A stretch of DNA of 64,000 nucleotides from contig JAEBUN010000012.1 in the NCBI GenBank assembly GCA_023014365.1, positions 930,001 to 994,000 on the forward strand, given 5' to 3'. The translations under genes and the position numbers were made by a program. Source of the DNA: Lepiota brunneoincarnata. Taxonomy: Eukaryota > Basidiomycota > Agaricomycetes > Agaricales > Agaricaceae. Shown here in pieces: positions 35,854 through 43,925 of this stretch; position 1 is the stretch's first letter, and every line of letters starts with the position of its first letter. The notes below the pieces were generated by a model. The model saw nothing but the letters and a program-made list of their open reading frames with translations. It was not told the origin of the DNA and made no database searches.

Positions 35854-38540
35854 TCAAGCCATGACGAGTCCGAGGGCCTGAGCAAAATGCTTGACTTTAG
35901 GCGAAGGTAATGCCTTTGTAAACACGTCAGCAATCATTTCATGTGTGGGGCAGTATACAAGCCTCAGCTTGCCCTCCTCAATCACCCATTGAATGAAGTG
36001 GTATCGGACATCAATATGCTTCGTCCAGGCATGGTACTGGTGGTCCTTTGTGAGGGCAATGGCCGACTGGTTGTTGGAGTGAAGTGTTGTGGGGGTGGGG
36101 TCTTCTGCAAAGACCTGGGAGATGAGGGAGTGAAGCCATAGGGCTTCCTTGGCTGCGTGCGTCGCCGCCACATATTCGGACTCTGTAGTGGACAGGGTAA
36201 CTAGCTCTTGACGCTTTGCACTCCAGGAGACAGCGCCGCCGTTGATGAGAAATGCATACCTGGATGTGGCCCTCCTATCTTCAGCCATATTTCCATCTGC
36301 ATCTGTGTATCCCTCTAGACTCCTCCTAGAACCTCCATATGTGAGTTTTAGCCCTCGTGTGCCCTTGAGATAGCGAAAAATTTGCTTTACGGCCTCCCAG
36401 TGAGCAGGGCCTGGGTTCCTGGAGAATTTTGAGACAACCTGCACAGTGTATGCAATATCTGGCCTTGTGCCAATTGCTGCATACATTAGCGTGCCCACAG
36501 CCTCCTGGTATGGGATTCTGGCCATAAATGTGATCTCGGCAGTTGTTTTTGGGCTATGTTCTGAGGTAAGTCGTGTGGAGGGGTCCATGGGGATTGTCAC
36601 TGGTTTTTGGTCTTCGAAACCAAAACGGCGGAGCGAGGACTCTATGTAGGAGTCCTGGGACATGCTGAGGGTGTTCTGCTCATGTACGTGAGCTATCCGG
36701 ATGCCTAGTAGCCAGTGGATTTTGCCCAAGTCAGTGATCTCCACATATTCGGAGATCCTTGTCTTCAGCCAGACAATGAGAGTGATATTGGTGGCTGCAA
36801 GAGTGCAGTCATCAATGTGAACAGCGAGGATGGTGAGGTCTGGCTCATCGTGTTTGAAGAAGACACACTAGTCAACTTCACAGCATGTGAAATCAAGGTT
36901 GCTGACCAGGATCTCACATAATTGTTGATACCATCAATGACCTGACTGTTTTAGGCCATAAAGGGTCTTCCTCAACTTGCACACTTTCCTGGGGTGTGCA
37001 GGATCCTCAAATCCGGGTGGCTGGTGCATATATATGGTCTTGTCCTCGCTGAGGACACCATTCAGGTATGCTCCCTTTATGTCAAGCTGGTGGATCTCCA
37101 TGTCTTGATCTGCTGCTATTGCCAGGATTGTTCTGATCGATGGGAGCTTAGCAACAGGTGCAAACGTATCAAAATAGTCCACACCAGGGACTTAGGAGAA
37201 GCCTTGTGCTATGAGATGAGCCTTGTATTTGACCACATTCCCACTGGCGTCCTTCTTGGCCTTGAAGACCCACTCGGATCCAACCCCGTTTATGCCCTCT
37301 GGGGCATCCACTAGCTCCCAGGTTCCTGCTTTCTGGAGTGTGTTGAGCTCCTTGTGAATTGCTTGCTCCCATAGGTGCCAGTCTGCTTGTTTTTGAGCTT
37401 CTTTTAGGTTTTGAGGCTCTAGTGCCTCAGCCTCTGCCATCTCTGCAGCAAAAACGTGGACTTCCTCCCACTCGTTTGCCTCTACAGCTATGACTGCACG
37501 ACCTTCTTGAAGGTCTCGAGCTTTCTGGCTTGGCATTTGAGTACGTTGGGGATGGGGTGTATGGTAGGCATTTTTGGCAGTGTCTGGTTGCTCTATATGT
37601 TTTGTTGAGGAGTTCTCTGGGGCTGGGGCTTGGGGTGTCGCTGTTGAATTCGTTGTTGCAGCAGGTATGTTTGCCTCTGCAGTCTCATTTGCTGGTGTTG
37701 ATTGTCAGTGAAGGTGACATAGTAGCTCTTCCCCCTTCGCGTCTGTACTGGTGCTGGCCCCCACACATCACTGTGGATCTCTTGGCCAAATTCTGTTGCT
37801 TGATCACCTGTTTGCTCTTTTGAGATGGGCTTCCTGGTGAGTTTTGCATAAGTGCATGACTTGCACTTGATGGGAGTATTTGCTGATAGTCTTTCGAGGT
37901 TTACACCAGTTATCATTTGTCCCTCAACAAGTTTTCGGGCGATCTGGGGTGAGATGTGTCCAAGGTGATGGTGTAGCTGGTCTAGGGACATTGGTTCATC
38001 GATGGTATTTGCTTCTACACGTCCTTCTGCTGTCTCAAATCTGTACAGCCCTCTCTCAGAATGTGGTACCTCAGCAATCTTCTTCCCTTTTGCATTGTGG
38101 ATAGTGCATTGTCCCTCGGCAAATTTTGTGGTTATGCCTTGTTCATCTAGCTTCCCCACTGATACAAGAGTGTATCCTACTTCAGGTGCATATAGGACAT
38201 CCGATAGACATATGCTTGTCATTTTGGCACCATTTGGTAGGTCCACTATCATGCTTCCCTTGCCTGTAGCACTGAATTGCTGCTTGTTTGCAGCTCATAG
38301 TGGCTTTGATTCAATTGTTTCGAAATCATGGAAGGCTTCACAGTATGGGGATATGTGCCTTGCAGCACTGGAGTCAATGATTATGATATGGGGTGGGTGT
38401 TCCTCTGACTGAGCTGCAATTGGCATCTCATCGCTTTCATCTGCAAGGGTGCATTCATCGTTTTGTTCCCCACAGGTTGGGAATATGTCTGGTGAGGTAA
38501 GGTCGTCCTCGTCACCCAGGGTCTCTGTTTCCATGAAAAA
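35854..38540 (-). pseudogene. Copia-1 pol (protease, partial integrase, reverse transcriptase, RNase H)
   Basis: In sense order: a protease remnant with IIIIDSSAARHISPY (about 38375), the HHCC zinc region HHHLGHISPQIARKLV ... CKSCTYAK (about 37980-37840), only the first strand of the integrase core (EIHSDVWGPAP), then the linker and reverse transcriptase (TWELVDAPEGINGVGSEWVF, DIKGAYLNG, AVHIDDCTL around 36820 replacing the usual YVDD), and RNase H (GYTDADGNMAEDRRATSRY, SAIALTKDHQYHAWTKHIDV) to a stop at 35854. Frameshifts near 37180 and 36900 and stops break it. Confidence 0.85.
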
Positions 38541-38547
38541 GGCTTCA

Positions 38548-39471
38548 TCATCCGTTGCTGACTGCATTGGCCTCCTGCCCCTTTGTGGCACTAGCTGGTT
38601 TCTTTTTCTTTGGTGGTTTCGGACAGTCCAATCTCCAGTGGCCTTTCTCATTGCAGTTAAAGCATTTTCCAGGTGGTTCCTTTGTCTCCCATCTAGGCTT
38701 CTTGGGACCATGTTCTACTGCCATAGTGTCATCTCCCTCCAAATTCTTCAGTTTAGCCTTGGAGCTGGAACTTGACCCATGTGACTTCCATGAGTGTAGG
38801 CAATCCCATTCATCACACAACATGGTGACTAACATATCGGGGTGTACCATGCCTCCTATGATTTTTGCTGCAGATAGCTGTGATGATGCAAAGTTTGCAA
38901 GTTGGAAGGGAAGTGATCGATGTATTGTGCTTCGGTAGTCATCATCATTGATTGTTATTCCAATCACGTACAGCTCTGCTCTCCTGGTCCTCAAGTCATT
39001 TAGGAACATCCTAACGTCACCATCCTTGGGACATCTGGACTCCAAAAACTTTGCCTGCATCTCCATTTGGTTGAAAGCCCCTCGGTATGTGAATTCTTGT
39101 ACTACAGCATCCCAGACTTCCTTGACATAGTCGAAACTCTCTGTCATTATCAGGATAGAGTCTGGTAAACATTGCGACAGCAGGGAATGCACTATATCCT
39201 CATTTCTGTCCCATTCTCGGATGTCTGCATCTGTTCCTACAGGGACTGTGGGGGTAGTGCTCTTTGCTTTGCCTTTGTCAATGGATGGGGTACTGGGAGG
39301 GGTGGTGGATGAAGTGGTAAGGGTGGGACATGGCTTGCTTCCATCGAAGTGACCCCATAGTCCTTTTCCACATATGATGGTATGGAAACGCATGGAGAAT
39401 ATTAGCCAGTTTGTGCCTTGGGGGTCAAGGGGTGGTACAGAGGTGGAGAGGTTGTCATTTATGGTGTTCAT
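38548..39471 (-). CDS. Copia-1 gag
   Basis: Open for 307 codons from ATG 39471. N-terminus MNTINDNLSTSVPPLDPQGT and GTNWLIFSMRFHTIICGKGLWGHFDG-type sequence are typical of fungal copia Gag (UBN2-like), and the C-terminal zinc knuckle CFNCNEKGHWRLDCP (C-x2-C-x4-H-x4-C) binds nucleic acid. It should form the virus-like particle. It is the only uninterrupted gene in the element. Confidence 0.85.
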   Translation of the reverse strand: MNTINDNLSTSVPPLDPQGTNWLIFSMRFHTIICGKGLWGHFDGSKPCPTLTTSSTTPPSTPSIDKGKAKSTTPTVPVGTDADIREWDRNEDIVHSLLSQCLPDSILIMTESFDYVKEVWDAVVQEFTYRGAFNQMEMQAKFLESRCPKDGDVRMFLNDLRTRRAELYVIGITINDDDYRSTIHRSLPFQLANFASSQLSAAKIIGGMVHPDMLVTMLCDEWDCLHSWKSHGSSSSSKAKLKNLEGDDTMAVEHGPKKPRWETKEPPGKCFNCNEKGHWRLDCPKPPKKKKPASATKGQEANAVSNG

Positions 39472-39519
39472 GTTGTGTATGACATGTTGTAATGAGTGTT
39501 AGAAAAACCTTTTGGGTCG

Positions 39520-39531
39520 GGGCCCATAACC
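39520..39531 (-). other. Copia-1 primer binding site (initiator tRNA-Met half)
   Basis: Sense GGTTATGGGCCC directly follows TCTACA. It is complementary to the anticodon stem-loop region of initiator tRNA-Met (GGGCCCATAACC type), the site used by Drosophila copia and Ty5 with a half-tRNA primer. Confidence 0.8.
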
Positions 39532-39587
39532 TGTAGAATAACTAAGTCTCAGTAGCTTGTAATGCAAGTACTAATATATTCTATACC
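39532..39587 (-). repeat. Second, intron-less copy of the LTR end between LTR and primer binding site
   Basis: On the plus strand TGTAGAATAACTAAGT (39532-39547) is followed at once by CTCAGTAGCTTGTAATGCAA, whereas in the full LTR (39588 on) the same two parts are separated by the 53-bp segment 39604-39656. The join falls exactly at the ends of a GT-AG intron read on the minus strand. Confidence 0.9.
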
Positions 39588-39837
39588 TGTAGAATAACTA
39601 AGTCTAACATAGGCATAAGTATCATAGTGGGAAAAACATGAGAAGACTCTACTCACCTCAGTAGCTTGTAACACGAGTACTGAGGTGTCTAACGGCAGGC
39701 TGGTAGGTATATACACTACCGACGGATATCCATAAACGGGCGGAAACATGCCCAGTGTCGACAAACAATGTACAAACAAAAGAATCCCTAAACGGGATAT
39801 GTCACGGAAAGCTCAACATGAGCTTGCTAGCTCAACA
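39588..39837 (-). repeat. Copia-1 5' LTR with intron-like segment 39604-39656
   Basis: Same organisation as the 3' LTR. The intron-like part is GTGAGTAGAG...CCTATGTTAG in sense, 53 bp, with TACTTATG as the best branch-site candidate. It lies downstream of the predicted RNA start, in R/U5. Confidence 0.88.
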
Positions 39838-40345
39838 AAGAGCTCATCGCATGCCAGGGCAGACCAGTTGCATTTAACATCGCTCCACAGGGTGCAGGTA
39901 AGCAGTTGACTCTTCTCCTACTCAAACACCTTTGTTCCACTCTTAATGATATCCCTCCCATTTTCTGATCCAGCTTGCAGAACTGGTACTACAATCTTGT
40001 GTTCCCCCTCCCCCAGCTTTCCTTGCAAGGGGAATTTCACCCCCATACAAGCCTCCATTGTGGTGACTAGAGCTGCTGGCAACTGCCACATAAAGCTTAT
40101 ATCTGCAGGCCAACCAGGCTGGTGGTGTAGTTCAGAGGTTGAACATGGATACAATGGGGACCTGTGTTTTCACTTCCACGGCCAACTGGAGGGGTTATGG
40201 GATCTTTTGTGATCAGATAGTGAAGGAAATAATGAATATGAATCAACAATGCTATACTTTGGACATTCCTAGGGTAGCTCCTTAGTCCCGAAATCCCTGT
40301 CCACCTAGGCTGGTAAAAGAGCACAAAATAACATTGCAAGGTACC

Positions 40346-40810
40346 TAGTGCATGTCACGGGTAACCCACGGGTCACTTGACCTCTACCCATACCCGTACC
40401 TGCGTGAAACCCGTACCCGTGCTCATGGGTATGGGTACAGGTGGGTATGGGTACAGGTACTTGCAGGTTATGTGGGTATGGAAACCCATGCGGGTTGGCA
40501 CCATGGGTTCACGTCGTAGATAGTAGATTAGCAACTTTCCGTCATGTAGTTATCTCAGGTTGGATTGTGAGACACGTTGCGAGTTTTGATAGAGCTGGAG
40601 CCATTCTGATGGGAGTCAACTGTCTCGAAAATATTTGTGGTGTAAACTGTACAGTAGTGGTGATTAGAATAATAGTGCCTCAAAAAAACCTGCCAGACCT
40701 GCGCCATGGGTATGGGTTTCATGTGGGTACCTGATGTTGGACCCACACCTGCACCTGGCCAACCCATACCCATGTACCCGTGCGGGTTTGCAAACCCATG
40801 ACGTGCACTA
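40346..40810. mobile_element. hAT-type MITE, 465 bp
   Basis: Terminal inverted repeats TAGTGCATGTCACGGGT and (from the other end) TAGTGCACGTCATGGGT differ at two positions. An exact 8-bp TSD AAGGTACC lies at 40338-40345 and 40811-40818, as expected for hAT. Subterminal repeats of GGGTATGGGTACAGG and its complement fill both ends, a usual hAT transposase-binding arrangement. There is no coding capacity, so it would need a transposase supplied elsewhere. It sits 133 bp after the stop of the small secreted protein gene. Confidence 0.85.
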
Positions 40811-40818
40811 AAGGTACC

Positions 40819-41456
40819 ATCATAACCATCATATGCAGTAGGAGTTTACATGAGAAACAGAAGATGTTAATGTTGAACTGAGTAGAGTCAATAGTATCAG
40901 TGACACACTGATCACTAGTCACTAGCTCAAGTTGATCAACAATCACTGATGTATTCACATGTTGTTAATAATAGTGTGATTTTATAAGCCCACTGATTTG
41001 GTCAAGTGTAAAGGTTCTTCATATGTAACTCCCCTTCACATAATAGGATTTGGCTAGTCTAAGGTCCCATCCTGTCAAAATGGACATGAGGTGTGAAACT
41101 TGGTGTCCACTAATTGACATCCCCAAGGGATGGGTGTACATAACAACTAATTACTTATACATTATAATTTGTTACTAACTAATAAGTGATCTGTCACTTT
41201 ATTTAACAGCTAACCATACAATCACCACCAAACCCATCCCAGCAGCTTCTCCACAGAGGCAATAGAGTATAGATTTGCAGTTGTTTGCACAAATCAACAC
41301 TGGGGTTGCAATTGGTGCAGTATGTGATTCAGAGAACCAATGTCTTCAAAACATCATGTACCCCACCTGAAGTAGGGGTGCATCAGGAAAATTACACATA
41401 CCCTACAAAAGGGGAAATAAGCAGAGAAGGGTCCAAAGGGTTGACCCTTTCCCAAC
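40819..41456. other. Intergenic sequence between the MITE and copia-2
   Basis: AT-rich sequence without a gene or repeat that I can support. Confidence 0.5.
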
Positions 41457-41461
41457 TTAGG

Positions 41462-41855
41462 TGTAGAACAATGTATGTAAGATATATTCAGTTGTGATGT
41501 GCAAGCTGACTATTTACCTGTAGAACAATGTAAGATATACTACAAACAAGTTAGTACAGTAATTAGTAGTATGAATAAAGTACTCACTTCAGTTGCGACA
41601 TGCTAGCTGAAGTGCAACTACATAATGTTTGCTATTCATAAAATACTATGGTACATGCGCTTGTCCAAAGACAATAAGCACAATATCATGTAGACAACAG
41701 ACAGAGGAAGATGGTAAAGGCATAGTAGAAGTGGTACAAATGGTAGAGACCATGCAAAAGCAATGGAGCACGGGATATGGGACAAAAGCAGAGGGTGCGA
41801 AAGGAACACCGGCAAAATGGAGATTGGAACTTGGCACGCATTTGTGAGCCTGACA
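41462..41855 (-). repeat. Copia-2 3' LTR with intron-like segment and spliced second copy
   Basis: The intron-like segment is 41540-41587. The outer 57 bp (41462-41518) are a second copy of the LTR end that lacks this segment. Both LTRs of copia-2 therefore carry the duplication. Compared with the 5' LTR there is a 4-bp insertion (TATG) near 41475. Confidence 0.88.
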
Positions 41856-41862
41856 CTCCCCT

Positions 41863-42420
41863 TCAAACTGTAGTGAGTCCGAGTTCTTGTGTGAAATGCT
41901 TGACTTTTGGCGAGGGGAGTGCTTTGGTGAAGATATCAGCTACTATATCCTCAGTGGGGCAATAAACAAGCTGGATTTTGCCTTCTTCAATGATCCAGCA
42001 AATGAAATGATAGCAAATGTCGATATGTTTCATTTGCGCATGGTACTGGTGGTCTTTACTGAGTGTGATGGTGGATTGATTATCTGAAAAAATTGTGGTG
42101 GAGGGGACGGCAGTGTTGAAAATCTGTGAAATAAGTGAACAAAGCCACAGGGCTTCCTTTGAGGCATAAGTAGCGGCTACATACTCAGATTCCATTGTGG
42201 ATAGAGTGACAATTTCTTGTTGCTTGGCACTCCAAGAAATGGCCCCACCATTGACAAGGAACACATACCTGGAGGTAGCTTGGCAATCCTCTGCCATGTT
42301 GCCATCGGCATCAGCATATCTTTTGAGGCCTTCTCCAGTGCCTCTGTAAGTCAACCATAGGTCCTGTGTACCCTTCAGGTACTGAAAAACTCACCTAACC
42401 GCTTCCCAGTGTGCCTCTCC
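41863..42420 (-). pseudogene. Copia-2 RNase H region
   Basis: Sense reading gives YADADGNMAEDCQATSRYVF, STMESEYVAATYASKEALWL and HQYHAQMKHIDICYHFI, the RNase H and C-terminal part of copia pol, ending at a stop at 41863. It is homologous to copia-1 35854-36400. The upstream part of the same gene continues at 50060, on the far side of G1. Confidence 0.85.
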
Positions 42421-42821
42421 GGGGTTCACTCTTGAGTAGCATGGGGTTCGACACAGGATGTCTATACAGACTTGGTCCTGTCCTACTGAGCGTGATTGGA
42501 GATGACAGAGCACTATAAGTCCAGCCGGTTATGGCAAAGAGGTATAGGAGGCAAGAACTTTATAACACTAAGATAAGGATACAAGGGTATGGTACAGTAT
42601 CCTTATATACTACTATGTGTGGCTGTGCTCCTACTATATATATCTGGACCCAGGTAAGTGAGTCATGTCCTTATCTATCTAAGTATAGATTGTTCTGATG
42701 GTACTTCTGATTGTTTCAGGATGACAGATCTTCTATCTATTTATATACTTTGGATGCTTCTGATAAGAGTTCCTTCTGGTGAGGCTTCTGATAAGGGAGT
42801 TTAAGGAGACTTCTGATAACA
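42421..42821 (-). repeat. G1 3' LTR, truncated by 14 bp at the outer end
   Basis: Homology with the right LTR starts at GGGGTTCACTC; the terminal TGTTACCCGGGTTA is absent. The inner end is ...CTGATAACA. Confidence 0.85.
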
Positions 42822-42899
42822 TTACCCCATTTCTAAGGTTATATTCCACTATAACCGTTTTACGTTTTTTTTTTCTTCTGTTGTGTTTGAGTGGAGTCT

Positions 42900-43925
42900 T
42901 TAGAAATCTCCTACTGGTTCTCCGCACATGTTAGACATGGTGATGTTATCGTATCCATCATCAAAGTCATCTTCTTCAGGGTATTCAAGTCCTGAGTATT
43001 GGTAATGGAGTGATGGGGTGGTTTGAGGTCTAGCTGCCATAGGTCTGTTATAGGGTGTATGTCTTGTTCCTTTTGAAGGACATTCAGTTCATTTGTGGCA
43101 AGGTTGGAATACTCCACAGTGTGGGCATCTGTATTTGATGCAGTTGTATGAGTAATGGCCTGGAGCATATTGTTTGCAACCGAGGCAGGCAAATTGGGGG
43201 CAGTCCATAGCCCAGTGTCCAACTTGTTTGCATTGGATGCATTGGGATCTGTTGTTGGGTTTAGGGTTTGGAATTTGTTGAATGGGAGCAGGGGAGTTCC
43301 ATATTGGGGTTGGTTTGGTGGTGATTTTACGGAAGGGGTTGTTATTTCTGACAGGATTCTTTCTTCCCAATGTGGGAGTTGGGATGTCTTTGTTGGTGGG
43401 AGGTGCCATGTTGGTTTGTTTCTTTCTTGGCATTTGGGACATGAGTCCTTGGCGGGTGAGAAGGAATGTCTCGTAGTTTTCGGTCCACTTCCGTTGGGTG
43501 TGGAAGGCATTGTGGAGGAGTTTTGTTTGTTTGACATGATGGATATAGTTTGATCATACTTCTTGGTTGTAGTCGCTGATGGGGGCTTTGTTGACTTTGT
43601 TGGTGAGGAATTGAGTGGAAGCGATGGTGCGTAGGTCTTCTACACTGGTTGTGACTGGTTCTACATTCTTTACTCCCATTGTATGGAAGTTGATGGGTAA
43701 GACAGCTACTGGTTCTGGTTTGGGTGTGGTGTTGGGATTGGGGGTTTTGTCTCTAACGTTGACGAAGGCATTGGAGGGTGTGAATGGGCATGGCCTTGGG
43801 ATTGGGGTTGGGGAGTTTCTTTCGACGTTGGGATCATCGATGATGACAACTGAGGAGGTGGTGGAGGAAGAGGAGAAGGGGGGAGTAGATTGGGGATGGA
43901 TGAGGTCAAGGTTGTTCATGGACAT
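42900..43925 (-). pseudogene. G1 ORF3: extra zinc-knuckle protein downstream of pol
   Basis: Starts with ATG at 43925 inside ATGTCCATGA, in which the pol stop TGA (43917-43919) also lies, so the two frames overlap by 9 nt. The frame runs to a TAA at 42900-42902 (about 341 codons) with TGA codons at 43554 and 43089. The N-terminal half is Pro/Ser/Thr-rich. The C-terminal part has a CCHC knuckle CIQCKQVGHWAMDCP, a second Cys/His group CLGCKQYAPGHYSYNC and a CPHCG pair, then an acidic YPEEDDFDDGYD tail. It resembles a nucleocapsid protein but lies after the chromodomain, where Ty3-type elements normally have nothing. Not a recognised family. Confidence 0.7.

Larger units (their letters stand above)
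35597..39837 (-). mobile_element. Copia-1: Ty1/copia LTR retrotransposon, internally deleted
   Basis: It is 4,241 bp, flanked by the 5-bp TSD AAGAG (35592-35596 and 39838-39842). LTRs are 250 bp (6 mismatches by eye). In transcription order (minus strand): 5' LTR 39588-39837, a 56-bp second copy of part of the LTR (39532-39587), primer binding site 39520-39531, gag, protease, start of integrase, reverse transcriptase, RNase H, polypurine tract TTGAGGGGGAG beside the 3' LTR (35597-35846). The catalytic core of the integrase is missing: after GKSYYVTFTDNQ (about 37710) the sequence passes straight into the proline-rich linker before the reverse transcriptase. In-frame stops also occur. Confidence 0.92.
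35504..40212 (+). pseudogene. Small secreted cysteine-rich protein gene, split by copia-1
   Basis: Exon 1 begins at 35504 with MNFLNVAAFFILCTISHQAK, a good signal peptide with cleavage likely after about residue 21-23. The frame runs to 35596, where copia-1 is inserted after AAAGAG. On the far side it resumes at 39843 in the same frame to 39897; an intron 39898-39973 (GTAAGC...CAG) follows, and exon 2 (39974-40212) ends in TGA. Without the insertion the product would be 128 residues with seven cysteines after the signal peptide (for example ACRTGT, FPCKGN, GNCHIK, GWWCSS). A TTTAAAAGG box is 36-44 bp before the ATG. No family recognised. Small secreted cysteine-rich proteins often act as effectors or surface proteins, but no role can be assigned. 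An odd cysteine count hints at another intron near 40108. As it stands the gene cannot make the full protein. Confidence 0.72.

Noticed and set aside
39532..39587. Partial LTR duplication taken as an assembly error
   Set aside because: The same arrangement occurs in both LTRs of copia-2, with diverged sequence, so it is real.
40360..40480. Telomere-like GGGTATGGGTACAGG repeats
   Set aside because: They are the subterminal repeats of the hAT MITE, present at both ends in inverted orientation.
42421..42425. Search for a 5-bp TSD around G1
   Set aside because: The bases next to the left LTR do not match GTATG on the right; alignment with copia-1 shows a deletion at the left junction instead.
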